Assembly: GCF_905475395.1 (NCBI RefSeq)
Contig: NC_058337.1
Span: 111,284,368-111,348,367 of the forward strand
Direction: 5' to 3'
DNA length: 64,000 nucleotides
Origin: Chrysoperla carnea
Lineage: Eukaryota > Arthropoda > Insecta > Neuroptera > Chrysopidae
Below the pieces are notes generated by a model. That model saw only the letters and a list, made by a program, of their open reading frames with translations, was not told the origin of the DNA and did not search any database. A program made the position numbers and the translations under genes. How positions within the stretch are numbered: position 1 is the first letter of the stretch; each line of letters opens with the position of its first letter. Below, in pieces: positions 13,211 to 25,920 of this stretch.

Positions 13211-14729
13211 ATTATGTGCTTGTTGGTCGCTTTTTGAATAGGTATATATAACATTATATATAACATAATATTTTTACAGTTTGTATTTATATTTTGTTCA
13301 AAAAATTGCATATAATTTCAATTAGTCTTAATTTAAAAGTTCCGTTTTCACTTTTTTTTTTCAGTTCTACTGTGTCTCTTGCCGTTTAAAAATTGGCCTT
13401 TAATTTGGTATTTTATCAATAAAACTATTTTTATTGGAAAACCCTATACATTCAATATTGATTTGTCTTTCCCGGTGTTCTATAATCTAATCATATATTT
13501 GTAAGCTCGATCGATTTACTGTCCAGGAAAATTAATGAATGTTATGCAGGACTAATTATTTTTGGAAGATTTTTTCAATCAAATATGATTTAATACTTCT
13601 AATATGTGCGTATTTTACACATCTTACCTACCATAAGCCATTTATTATATTTTTAATGAATCGCCATTCGCATTTCAAAATGAAATTCAAAAAATTTAAA
13701 ATATTTACTGAATACTATAAATTTTTAGCTTTCAATTATCAGCTTTCAACTAAGCTCCAAAGTTTTGACACCCTTTGAATTTAACGACATTATTACTGAA
13801 TTATTATTTGAAATATTAAAAATTAATTTTAATTTTATAAAATTATACACATTATTAAAAAGAGGTATAGAATAACCAACAAAAACATACATACTAATAT
13901 GTTTATAATTTACAGTAAATCATTTTTATTACCTGATCCTTTTAATTAACGCAAAGCACAATTTAACTAACGTATGTACATACGTATACGAACGAAACGT
14001 TAACGTTATATAAAAGTTATCGGAAATGTAGGATCATATTATAAAATTATGTTTTACAAAGTGTTTTATGCTTCGTATACACCTACGCTTTTATATACGC
14101 TTACGATGTTTTATATACTTTTACATACTAAAAATATTAAGTATACTTAATGTGTTATAATTTAATTAGTTTATAATATATATACAATGATTTATTTTTA
14201 ATATACCGTGTGTATCAAATAAAACGTGGCTGCAACGAATCTGCCAAGCTAGGATAATACTCTTGTAGAACGTAACGAAAAAGTTTATTTCAAAATGACT
14301 GAATTTTTCAAACTAATAAGGTAATTTTTCTTATTGAAATTAAATAAGTAATGAAGTACACCTGAGAAAAGTTGCGTTTACTGCGTTTACGAATGGGAAT
14401 ACCCGAATAAATTTGCTTATTTTAAAACCATTTGAAGCCAATCATTGTTTGTAACAGCAATATAAATTATAATTGCCTGGCAGTTTTTCCGTTACCAACA
14501 ACTCAGCACGTATATTAAAAAAAATTGGCAGTCATAGGGACTGCCGATAGAAGTGAAAACTTAGAACTTTTAGTATAAAAATTTGAAATTTCATAATATT
14601 TGAATTAAAATTATCAACATCAATCTGGTTTTCACATCTTTTGGCGCTCCAAGCAACAATTATATGCATGTTTATATGGTTATTTAAATATATAAATAAA
14701 TATAGTTATTTAAATATTTCTAATAAATT

Positions 14730-14945
14730 CTTGTACAGCCCGTAATATATTTACATAACAGTGTATAGCTACAGACATACATTGTTAACACTATAAGCAT
14801 GTCGGTGACACAAGATTTCACCCTTCCAAAAAGCGTCACACGGCCGCTGTGCATGCACCAGTCATGATCATGTTGGTGACGCGAGCCCATGACATTTTCT
14901 CCTATCAAAAAGTGCCCAACGTCGCCAAAGAAGTCTTCACTTCAA
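14730..14945 (-). repeat. Repeat family E, copy 2 (reverse orientation)
   Basis: Read on the minus strand it gives tgaagtgaagacttctttgg, a gttgggcactttttgatagg segment and a gcgtcacca segment, aligning in order with copy 1. The two copies form a widely spaced inverted pair about 1.5 kb apart, just upstream of the neuropeptide F exon. Confidence 0.5.
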
Positions 14946-15432
14946 AAATATTTAAAGCATTTTAGTTTGGCTGTAATTTTAATATGTTTTATAATCAAAT
15001 TAAGTCCAATTTTAATTTGCCAGACAGAAAAAAAAAAGGTGTACTTCATCTGTATCTAATTTCAGTGACGAAAAAAATATTTGGAATTCAGCCTCTTGAA
15101 ATAAACTCTCGCAACCTGAAATTATGCACAAATTTTCTGCAAATTAACTAGAAACGACTTCGCAATTCAATATTTGCGTGTTCCTTTTAACATTTCTGGC
15201 ATACAAATTTGAAATGTAGAAATATAAACTAGATCAAAAAATCATAAATGAGCCAGGTAATCATAAATGATAAGCCTGAAGACGAAAGGCTCGATTCTCG
15301 TTTATCAGACACAAAAATTCCTGCATATGAATAATTTCTTATATTTTACCAAATTGCCACGCTTTATGTGATACATATCCTATTTTAATATTTAATAATC
15401 TTTTGTTATGATTTGTGTCTATATTTGTTTAG

Positions 15433-18400
15433 GTTTGGCAAACGTGCTGATGTACGAAGTGCTGCTTTGGGAACATTTGGTGATGCAACAAATGCTGATC
15501 AACTTTTCAATGAGCAAATGGTAATTAAAAAAAACTCCTTTTTTTTATTTATACATTAAAAAAAAAAAAAAAAAAAAAAAAAAGTGGTTAAAGGTTCGTT
15601 TTATACTATACAATTTAACTTCCCTCACAATCGCAATAGCTTTGAAGTAAACATATAATTTTGAAATAACTTGTTGAAGTAAACATATAACTTTGAAATA
15701 ACTTGTACATTTTCTTCTCTTCATTACTCATATTTCCAACATTTCAAACTAATTTTTACTTCGTACGGTAACGATTACCAAATTTCAAATTTTGACATGG
15801 CTTGAAACTGGAAAAATAAGTTTTATCGATGAAAATGTTTCAAGAAAAAAATGTTTGGTGTATAGGCGCACATCTTACGCAGGCATTAAACTTGACTGAA
15901 GGTTTTCAGGCTCAATAAAAATCTCACTTTACTCCCATAACTGGTAATAGATAGATGATCACTTTAAATTAGAAAGTTTTTATTGATTAAAAAGATCACA
16001 TTTGATGTTCGATACTTTTCAGCAAACCGTAGAGTTTTGGCAAAAACAGACTAAAAAGTTCAATAAATGGATAATATTTTTACATGAAATATAATGTAAA
16101 AAAACCTCATGATATCTCATACTGCTTTGTTTTTATTCCTAATTAAATACATACAATTTAATTACCTAGAAGTATTTTTGTCAAACTTAAAAATCGATGG
16201 CACCAAACCCGCTCAGTTTGTAAAAATTTAAGTCAAAAATCAAATTTAGTATATTCAGGTTTAAGATTTTTTTTCGTACGATACTTTAAATGTGTATACG
16301 TTTTTTTAGTATTTAACCATAGTACGTATTAACATCTAGGTATTAAAAAACATGTCATAAAAGCTTCAAGGTATTTTTGTTAGATATTTCTATTCCATAC
16401 AACAAGTTTAAAAGCCGCTATAAAAGTAACATATTGAGCATGTCATATTTACAGATTATATTCAAAAGAATATTTCTTTATAGTATGAGAGATAGCGACG
16501 TCACAAAAGATTTTATTCCTAGACGGTTGATTTTGAGTATTCCATTTCTTATTGAAACCAGGTAAGAATGAAGTATGTCTGTCGCCTGGAGTGGTTGCGA
16601 TTATTAGTGCGCCTTCTCGCCAAAAATCATTTTAAGATATTTTTATTTTTATTTTTTTGGAACGATTTTTAGATCGCATCCAGCTGGCTAGTTTTTACCT
16701 GCTTGTTAGCAAAGCAGGATTAACCACTTCGCGCCCCGAAAGGTGAAAAAAGAAACAGCCAAATTTATACGAAAAAAGCGTCACAAGGGAGTGCCAAATT
16801 AACTGACGAAAAACTGCAAAAAAGGGGGGGAGGCAAATTATTTTGAGAAGGGTCCCATACAAGGCGGCGCCAGGTTATTTATTAAGACTTAAAAAAACAT
16901 TTCACCATCTGATTTACACATCTTCCAGAGAATTGCATTGCCTAGAAGACCCGGCATGGGTTAATCAGGTGCATCTAGTTCATCCCCACTTCAATTCAAT
17001 AACAATAGAAATATCCGAAATTCAGCTGTCTTAAAATAAACTCTCATAAACATGCCAGCTCTCGTACTATATATATATTCCTACAGAAACTAGAGTATAA
17101 TATTTATATAAAGTACTATAAACACAGACTGCAGTATAGTTTCCCGAGATATAATAAGAGGGACCGCGTATTCATTTTCTTAGAAAATTTTGTATCCCCT
17201 AGGAATTCAAATTTCTTCTTATCACTTCTAGATATTAAATTTTTTTTAGAAAAACGAAAACCTGTGTAATTAATTTAAATGTATTACCCAAATGTAGTCG
17301 TTAGCCGTTAATGGGACACTCAATAAACATAATATAACAAGTGTATTTTTGGCCATTAATGAACTTTCTTTGATAATGATCTAATCTAAATGAAACTAAA
17401 TTTAATTTTGTTGACTCTCTTCAAGACACAATCTTTAATGGTTTCGTACTTTATAATAAGTTAAAACACTTTCTCTCAGTTTGTTGTTTCAAACCCACAA
17501 CTAGTGTAAATACTGTTAATTGAATGAATGTATATTTCCTGCCGCACGTGTTAAAAGTGTAATTTATATACACTTTTAAAATATTTATAGACACAATGGA
17601 TGTTCGAAAATTTACCCGAGAAGTAGCAAGGTATTTAACTGGTTTCTGAATACCATCGCAGATTAAAAAATGATGCTATGCTATCTATTTGAGCCTTTAA
17701 AGAGTGTTTACTTTTAATTTTTTAATAATAATCATAAGATAAAAAATAAAAATACTCGATTATATAACCCTCAAAACTAAGATGTTTGATTTACTTGAGT
17801 TATTAAGAAGAGTTTAGATTTAAAAATATATCGCCATTTGCATCTAAACAGATTTGGTATCTTTGGTGGTATAATAGCTATAACCAATCGTAGACTTATG
17901 ATCAGACCATATATGGCCGAATAAATAATCCATCTTTTTTTTTTGGTTTACGGCGAATTGATTAAAAATGCACAATCAATGCAGATATTTTTTTTACTGT
18001 CAAATAGCCTATTGCCATAAAATTTGCAGCATATCGGGCAAAAAGGTAAAATATCAAGACCTTGCTGGCACTTCTTCTTAACATTTCCGTGCACCATTAT
18101 TCATAAATATGTCTAAACTTATACAACCCTCAATCTTTCCATCAAGGCGTTAATATAATGTCGAAATTCGTGACATAACTTTCCGTGATTAAGTCAACTA
18201 TGGTCTAGTCCTCACAAATTTTTTTAAAATTTATTCTTTTGATGAACTTTCACTATTCTAATCACACTTTTCTGCATAAACTTTCATGATCTTTCATTTT
18301 TTAAACATCATGCTTTGCCAGCAACAACACTTGACTCTAAGCTGTCTTTGTTTTTTCATGTTCATCACAAATGGCATAGAATTCAAATCTCGCGTTGATT

Positions 18401-21400
18401 TTAGGACATCCTTTATAAGTGGGAGTAATACAAGTTGTATAATAGATCGGAAGGTTATACAGGGTGGGCCATTTTAATCTAAATGTCTCGGTTTGTAGTT
18501 AATCATACAAAAAATAACAACAAAAGTTGCAAAGTTTGATGGAGGACATTATCAGATGGAACCTAGTTCTTCGGATTTCTTTAATACCACCTAATTAAGA
18601 TTCTAAACGGTACGACATAGAATAACACTTTAAATTAGAAAGTTGATCCTCATAGTTTTCGGGGGGAAATGTGACGTCATTATTGCATATTGCAATATGT
18701 GATTATTGCATTTAATTGAAAGAAAGTACGCCTAAAGTTTATAAATAATTTTAGGCCAAAATTATGGATACGAGCGAATATCCTCTATTGCCCTTGACAA
18801 CTTTTGGCTAAAGAATTTTTCCGTAATTAGCGTGTTTTCTTTCGATTAAATGCAATAATGACATATTTTTAAATCATATTTCCTCCAAAATCTAACGTTT
18901 TTCGAAAATGTTTAAACAAAAATTGTTCGTTTTTTTATCAGTATCAATAGAAGATAGATAGAAGAGTATCAATTCTATCTCTTACCGTTTAGAATCTAAA
19001 TAGGCCATTAAAGAAACCCGAAGGGCTAGGTCAAATCTGTTGTCGGAACATGATGTCTCCCGTCAAACTCTACAACCTTTGCTTAAGTTATTTTTTGATT
19101 GGCTAACTACAAAGCGAGATATTTAGGTGTACAGATTAAAATGGCCCACCCTGTATGCATTGTATCTTTTTAAGTAAATTTTCGACATTTTCTAAAAAAT
19201 AAAAGGTATAGAATAGAACAGAAGATGTAATTAAGAAGAATGATTATCTAATTTTGTTATTTGATTCTGAATGATAATTTTTACATTTAGCATACACACG
19301 AAAAAGTCAATGCTATGTTAAAAAATAACATTTTTTATTCTGTACATGAAAAACAAGATTAAAAAATAAGTTCGAATTTTTAACAAATCATAACACGTTT
19401 TTCTATCTTTTCATTTCTTTTCCAAATTTAGTTCGTATGTATACTTATGCTTTTTTTTTCTGCCTCAACTTTACATTTATTGAATAGTCGACATATTTCA
19501 TTGTATTCCTCCTTCTTCATTTTAAATTGTATCTTGGCCTATAATTTTCGAGTAAAAAAGAAGCTATTGAAAACAAATAGTTTAAAATGGTAGTAAAATT
19601 TCTTGTCAGCTAGTTTAAAAGATTGTAAATATTACTGGGGTTCTGTAAGAAGAATATGAACGAATTTCACAAAAATATTTCTTATACGGGTTTACTTTGT
19701 CTGCTAATGTGGTCAGACAAGAAGGCGAAAATGAAAAAACAACGAAAATAGGCAAGTACCAAATAGTATATAAATAACATCGCAAATTGAGTACAACCCA
19801 TTCATTAAGCGATGTTATTTACCCCATTTGATACTTAGCCTATTTTCGTTGATGTTTGGTGTTTGTTTTCATGCCTAGCCACAGCATAAGATAAAATACG
19901 TCCAAATCTAATTCTATCAATTTTTTAATTTCAATATAAATAAAATGCAAAACATTTCAAATGTTTCACATTAAATAAATTTTTCATGTTTATTTATTAA
20001 ATAACCAGATTTGTTTACAAATATTTTCACTTTATTTTTTCACAAAATTAAAAAACAAACAAAAATTTTTTCAGGCTGTTATAAAGTTAAAACAAAATAC
20101 GTTTACCTAAATAAAAAGATGAAAAAATATTTATACGGTTGTTTTTTAATAAATTTTAGTAAATTTTTTCTTTGTTCTTACTATAAAAAAAAATGTGGTG
20201 AAAATTTCTTTTATTCATTTTTATTTGTTTGATGTTTTTTATAGAGTTACAAAATCCTTTTGTTAAAATATAATTTGTTGAAAAAAAAAATATTTTTTTT
20301 ATCTTCCCAAGAATTTTTACGAGCATTTTAGGTGGCATTAGATGAATAGTTGCAGTCATAAATAATTGTGGGTTTTTCCATAGAAAATCTATTAGATAAA
20401 AATCGAAATTTTTCTGATACGTTGATTTTTAATGTGATCGAAGAAATAAATACTATAAAATATTAACTCATACCAGATTGTCTACCTCCTTTTAAGCTTA
20501 GTTTTTCGAAACCAACTGTAACGCGTTTTTAACGTGTTATTTTAAAGAGATTTAAAAGCAAAAATTTTCTAATATTTCAAAATTTTCGAATTTACTTAAA
20601 TTAGTATGCTGAGAGCGCAAATAATTTGATATGGGCGCCACTTATTGGAATAACCCAAAAACATTTATTCTTTATGTGAAAAGTAGGTGGAACAATTGAA
20701 TCGCAGCGCTGTTGTCTTATGAAATTTCCGGTAAATCACACGATTTATTTAAAAATATGTCAATTTTTCAATTGTTTATATGTTATTGGTATAGTAAATG
20801 TCAAATAAAAATTATTGAATAATAACAATTAATTTACAATTTCTGTAAATAAAAAAGACAAAATTACCCTATGAGCTTGAAGGCAAACATTTTTCTCGAT
20901 TTTTTTGCAATTTTTTTATTTCGGAATTTGATATTTAGGGTAATTTTACAAATAGTCGAGTATTTTCTAAGACATCGCCTGTACACTGTATCACCCCTTA
21001 CACGAGGCACTTTCAGCCATCAGAATAACATCTCCGTGTACTCTACATAAAATAAAATTTGTGAAGAAAATAATATTCGTTTTTCAACCACGTTTATTAT
21101 TGTCATCATCAGACTCCCCGCCAATTTGTTATGTTTGTTTGTTTGTCCGTCCAAAACATCTGCAATTTAATTAGTTTTTTAAAGAGCCTTCTCTTTTTTT
21201 ATTATTAATAATAATAATATACAATGTAGGGGAGAGTGTAAGTTACATACATCAAAATTTAAAATTTTTTAAAGCCATTTTTTAATTTTTGAAAATTTTC
21301 ACATTAAAAAGCTTCTATAAAACCTTTGACCTATGGTAAAAGATGTATGATCCATGGCACAATATTATAATATACCATGGAGCACCCCTTCCTCCGATTG

Positions 21401-23532
21401 TACCTGAATGTTGTCTTTACAGTACACTATGGAAACAACATAAAATTTACGTGAATGAAACATTGAAAAACTTGAGAGGTTTTCTTTTGCTGACTTCTCT
21501 GAGCGCACATTCACGGCTTCAACGAATACTTTAATGACTGATAGTGAATGAGGCTTCTTTTTTTCATTGATATTTCGAGTTCCAATACTTAGTAATCCAT
21601 AAAAAATGATAAAGAATTGTAAAATTACATGCGTATCAATTATCATATATTATAGTTGATATATCTTGTTGGTAGATCCAAGATACTTCACGTCTTAACA
21701 AACTTTACCTCCTCAACATATTAAACTGTATTTAAATGCCCACCATTAAGCATTTTCTTAAATATTATGTTATTAAAAACACAATAAAAAAACTTGTAAA
21801 TAAAAGAACAGTAAGTGCAAATTTTTTTTACTTTGAAGCGCTTAAAAATACTATTTCTATTTTATTTGAAAACAAAAATACTTGGATTTGTTATTTCTCA
21901 TTTACTTGCTATCTAGTAAGTAAACATTGTCTCTTTATAGATTCTATCTTACTTATAGATAGCGATAGAAATTATAGCATAATTCAAAGTAAAATGTATC
22001 CGTGGTACTACAGTTTAACCTATTGTATTTTTTGATGTTGTTTACACATTTCAAGTTGTAGGTACCTACATAATACCTACACAATTTTCGGAGTAGTTCG
22101 GGGAGATTTTTTTATGATTTTAATAAGTGATATCTTTTGTTATGTGGCATAATATTGTTTAAAATATAATTTTGTTTATTATTTTATTATTATTAATAAA
22201 ACGTTCTACACACACACAAAAAAAAAAACTGAAGAATGAAATAATGTAAATAAATATTTTATTTATTAATTCTGTTATATTGTGTTTGAAAAATTTATTG
22301 TTTTCCTTTATTATTATGTAAAAAAAATTTTAATAAACCACTGGAAAATTTTTACTAAAAGCTGTCCAGTCGAAAATATGTGGAATTTTATTGTTCAAAC
22401 AATGTTGATAATTTGACAAAGTGTACTATTAAGTTAATTATAAGCCAAATAGTAACCAATATTCCTGTCTGCTATTTCTAACAACAGTCCATATTAATTT
22501 AAATAGGTCTTATGGGCTGATGTTTGAAGTTTCCCAGTGTTTCTACACTTTCCGAGCATTTCTATTTCGATACTCAAATAAAACTAGAATGATACAAATG
22601 CAATAAATCATGATTCTATCTCAGTGTATCACGGTGCCCTTCTCACATTTTACTTCAGTTCTTAATCGACGCTCTGCATGTCATTTTTATTCCAAACGTC
22701 CACGGTAACACCGCGGTTATTAAAACTACTGTATCCCTTAAAAATGTAACTAAAATCACTTTTATTTACAGCGTTGAAATTTACAAATGTTTATCAATTT
22801 TCATAATAATTTCTATCAGCCTCATAGAATTTCGAAACCTCTTTTTTCTCCTTCCCGTATAGAATTAAGTGATTCGGAGAAATGAAATTGAGCGTCAAAT
22901 AATCGTTCAACTCGTTATATGAATGTTTTAAAAACCATGAATTGTTTAGCTATAATACATAAATGTCCTATGAACTGTCAAAAATTATGATAAAGAAACA
23001 TAGTTTTCAATCAAAAATTACATCTTGGTATCAAAAACTCAGCCTCAGGAAATATGGCTCATTCTGCTTCCTGGCTAAAGAGTTGTTCTAAAAGAAGCAA
23101 AATCAAAAATTTTCCTTGTTATCCATTATTTTCGAAAAATTTTGTTTCCTCTGCCGAACCATTCAAACAAACAAAATATGAGTACAATACGATATTAGTA
23201 ACTGTAACTGGTTCAATTTTTTGCTTTTTATGCTAAAAACTTTATACCTTATACCTTAAGAAAAACATCCTTATATGATTTTTAAGAAAAATATAAATTT
23301 AAGTTATAATAAATTTGAAATATTAATTAAAAAATAAAATTGAAAATTAAGAAACTTGATAAGAAAGCGTTAATAATTTATTATAAAATACATTTTCAAT
23401 TTAATTTCCGTTTATTGACAAAAATATTTCGATTTAAAATAAAATAAAACTAATATTAATATGATTTGTATTGTTTTACAGTATCATAATCCAGCCGAAG
23501 AATGGGGTGCTCAATATTCACGACGGAGATGA
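15433..23532 (+). CDS. NPF: Neuropeptide F precursor, C-terminal part (two exons)
   Basis: Exons 15433-15520 and 23482-23532; the stop TGA is at 23530. The first exon follows a tttag acceptor with a single G that completes a split Arg codon, then reads Phe-Gly-Lys-Arg: an RF-amide end, amidation Gly and dibasic cleavage site. The connecting peptide follows (ADVRSAALGTFGDAT..., 29 codons), then YHNPAEEWGAQYSRRR and stop. Seen: the phase-2 intron inside the penultimate Arg codon, the FGKR site and the Arg-rich C-terminus. Known: NPY/NPF-family genes carry an intron at exactly that Arg codon, and insect NPF precursors can end in Arg repeats. The hormone is secreted from brain or midgut cells and acts on a G-protein-coupled receptor in feeding control. 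I found no donor preceded by an Arg-Pro-Arg-type exon between 1 and 15432, so the signal peptide and mature hormone lie outside. A short-NPF precursor is the main alternative. Confidence 0.72.
15558..15583 (+). repeat. Poly-A tract in NPF intron
   Basis: A run of 26 A just inside the intron after the first visible NPF exon. It may be the fossil tail of a retroposed copy, but no LINE or SINE body is recognisable beside it. Confidence 0.8.
15642..15705 (+). repeat. 32-bp tandem duplication
   Basis: Unit ttgaagtaaacatataattt (extended to 32 nt, ending aacttg) occurs twice head to tail at 15642-15673 and 15674-15705 with one base difference. A very recent local duplication inside the NPF intron. 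Confidence 0.85.
15706..18456. other. NPF intron, no recognised feature
   Basis: AT-rich intronic DNA. A patch at 16560-16860 is richer in G and C (cgccccgaaaggtgaaaaaa, and a G7 run) but has no recognisable protein or RNA signature. Short frames at 16377 and 16843 have no family resemblance that I can name. Confidence 0.4.
18457..19156. mobile_element. MITE with perfect ends CAGGGTGGGCCATTTTAATC
   Basis: The outer 24 nt (atacagggtgggccatttta at 18457; the exact inverse ending in cccaccctgtat at 19156) are perfect inverted copies. With TA target duplications at 18458 and 19154, the element itself is CAGGGTGGGCC..GGCCCACCCTG. The inverted ends continue imperfectly for roughly 150-200 nt, since ctcggtttgtagttaatcat pairs with ggctaactacaaagcgagat. 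The roughly 700-bp body holds no transposase. A TA duplication with CAGGG ends fits a Tc1/mariner-superfamily mobilised MITE. A fragment of the same family ends at 26722. Confidence 0.85.
19740..19851. repeat. Inverted repeat, 43-nt arms, 25-nt loop
   Basis: Left arm 19740-19783 (caacgaaaataggcaagtac..aacatcgc), right arm 19809-19851 (gcgatgttatttaccccatt..ttcgttg). The arms match with a few differences. Weaker complementarity may extend outwards (tgtggtcagac and gcctagccacag). Located in the large NPF intron; probably a small fold-back element. Confidence 0.75.
19852..23481. other. NPF intron, remaining part
   Basis: Strongly AT-rich with homopolymer runs. Several frames of 60-99 codons occur (for example at 21365, 21736 and 20011), but they are explained by low complexity and chance, have no recognisable family and are not flanked by paired splice sites. 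Confidence 0.45.
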
Positions 23533-23632
23533 ATTGTTACAATCATAACAGCCGCTCAAATAATAACTTCCTTTTAATCTCTACAAACAGCTTCTTAAAA
23601 TACATATTTACACATACTGTTTTCTCCCAATC

Positions 23633-23638
23633 AATAAA
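23633..23638 (+). terminator. NPF polyadenylation signal AATAAA
   Basis: AATAAA about 100 nt after the NPF stop codon, in an AT-rich 3' untranslated region. This is the first canonical signal after the stop and fits a short neuropeptide transcript. Confidence 0.6.
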
Positions 23639-24198
23639 AATAATTACCTCTGTCTAACCCAAAAAAAAGCAAACAAAATAAAACTGACATCAATTTTAAT
23701 CTGTGGAATTTCAAAATATGGTTTTAAAACAAAAATTTAAAAAAAAAAAAAAATATTTCAAAATATAAAATATGTGTCAAATTAAAAAATTTCTTTCCTC
23801 ATTTTTTAATGTTTTTTTTCAAATCCATATTTTATTTTTTCTAGTCCTAAGCTTATAACTTCGAGAAATGTTTATTTCTCCAGTTATAAATCTAGGATTT
23901 TTTATTCCTTTGTTTTCCAACATTTAATTCCTATGGCTTAATAATTTTTTAAAATTTATTTACCTGCACATTATAAAAAAAAAAGATAAAAATAAAAAAA
24001 TTACAAAAAAAAAAAAAATAAAATAAAGTATTTTTAATGTATTTAAAAAAAATTTACTTCAATAGTTAGACTTCTGTATAAAAATAGCTACATTGAATCT
24101 GAATAAATGTATTACTAAAAATATAGTATTGAATTTATGTTTACTAAAAAAAACCTTATTCATCCTTTTACTATTTCAGAATATTAACGATTAAGTTA

Positions 24199-24779
24199 GA
24201 GCTGCCATATCAAAGCTCCGACAAGCCATGATGTGAAATTAATCTAATAGGGATATCGATGATTTTTTTTTGCTATTAAAAGCTCATTCAAAACAACCAT
24301 GACAAAAGCCACCAAAGATTTGTTTATATCTCTTTCTAGCAAAAAAGAAGTTATATCATGGAATTCTGACGTCAAATACTATGCTCGATCTCTCTGTCTT
24401 CTATCTGTCAAAAATATAGTTTAAAGGGCTTCTATCATCCATAATTTTTGGCCAATTTTAATTTTATTTTCACTTTTTGTCATCTCTTTTACGTTATTTT
24501 CATATTTTGTCCAGAAATGCGGAAAAAAAACATCGATATTATCTTCGATATTCTTCTGTTGATGGTTTGTATATCCAGTTTTTCCATGGTTAAAAATTTA
24601 TTATCCATCAAATAATTTAAAGTTAAAACTTGTCAGAACTGTCGAATTTATCTAAATATGAGAAGAATAATTAAAAAATCTGTTTATTTACTGAACTCTG
24701 GATGATTTATGTTGATTTCGAAAGCCTGGAGAAACCACACGATTTCGTCTTCCTATAAAATTTTCATAGGTGGCAGCTC
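24199..24779. mobile_element. MITE-like element with GAGCTGCCA ends
   Basis: GAGCTGCCA at 24199 and TGGCAGCTC ending at 24779 are inverted, each flanked by TA (24197, 24780). A further internal pair (gggatatcgatgattttttt near 24250; ggaaaaaaaacatcgatatt near 24520) is also inverted. About 581 bp without transposase. A 40-codon frame that runs out of its right end into a GTAAGT is therefore not taken as a gene start. Confidence 0.55.
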
Positions 24780-25526
24780 TAGAATAAGTAGTTTACATCA
24801 ATTGCGATTTCCAGAGTATCTTCCAAAGGTAAGTTTTTGTCTAAGATAGGTTTGTTTTTGAGTGACGATTGATCCTCTTTATAAATTATAATAAATTATC
24901 CCTCAAGACTGCTTTTGAAGAAAGTGAAAATTTTTTAGTGTCATCCTATATTCAAAATGATTATATTTTTTTGGAATTTTATTGCCAGCTTTTCAAAGTT
25001 TTGTTCAGATAATCATTAAGCAAACAGCTCAGAATCATTAAAATTAAGTCTAATTTAAGTAACACTGATTTGAAAAGGGTCCATGTATTTGGGATGATCA
25101 CAATCTTTAGCAGAGAATCATTAGTGCGATCTTTCTTACTTCGGATTGCGGTGATTACCATATATCAATTTTTCGTATCAATTTTTATTAGAATCAAATT
25201 TTATTCAAGGTCCTAGCCCAGAATCCTCCTTTGTAACCCTGCTCCCTAAACAACTACAAAGGATTTCAAACTAACCCAACATAATTTTTGTCATGGCTTC
25301 TTCGGACAACGAGAAAAAATTGTAAAATAACAATAACAAAAGTTCGAACGTACGTACCACTGTGTCATTAAGATTTAAGGATCACATAAAAATCTGAACT
25401 AAATAAATATTCTTTGTTTAAACGCTTTTACATTCAAATAATTTTATTTTAAATGTACATTTCATAATCTCTCATATCATAATCTCTCAGCAAACACATA
25501 TCATATCTCTCACATATGGGTTATAC

Positions 25527-25920
25527 AGGATGGTTCATCAAAAGGTAGAGAACGTTAAAATAATAGCAATTTCTTACTACACTTATTGTCGGTAAATCAC
25601 CCTTTTCTAGGTGCAGGCTGTTAAAATTTTGGAAAAAAAAACTATATTTTCGTGTATATTGCCATAACGCCTGTTTAAAAAATTGGAAAATTTGACAGTA
25701 TGAGTTAAAGGTTCCTCATGATTTGAGATTGTTGGTGATTAATTGAAAAACCAGTGGTAGAGATGTGGGTAAATATTCACAATAATATTCTAATTTTTCT
25801 ACAATTTCAACATCATTTAACAAGAAAAAGATGCTTTCGCGACTATAACTGTTTTAAGTTTAATTTAATCTACCATTTGAAGAAGTTCTGCCCTTATAAC
25901 TTGAATCACTCTGTATATCA
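25527..25920 (+). repeat. Repeat family D, copy 1
   Basis: Starts at tatacaggatggttcatcaa and ends near gaatcactctgtatat, short inverted-looking ends of the tacagg/cctgta type. The middle (ttaaaattttggaaaaaaaa, then attgccataacgcctg and gacagtatgagttaaagg) is shared with 46890-47010. Confidence 0.5.

Noticed and set aside
15264..15300. ggctcgattctcgtt resembling a tRNA B box (SINE or tRNA)
   Set aside because: No A box at proper spacing and no cloverleaf can be folded around it.
21736..22035. 99-codon plus-strand frame in the NPF intron
   Set aside because: Low-complexity AT-rich composition, no family resemblance, no splice sites; expected by chance at this base composition.
24708..24829. 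ATG frame of 40 codons ending at a strong GTAAGT donor, looking like a first exon of a mitochondrial protein
   Set aside because: Most of it lies inside an element with inverted GAGCTGCCA/TGGCAGCTC ends and TA flanks, and no continuing exon is recognisable downstream.
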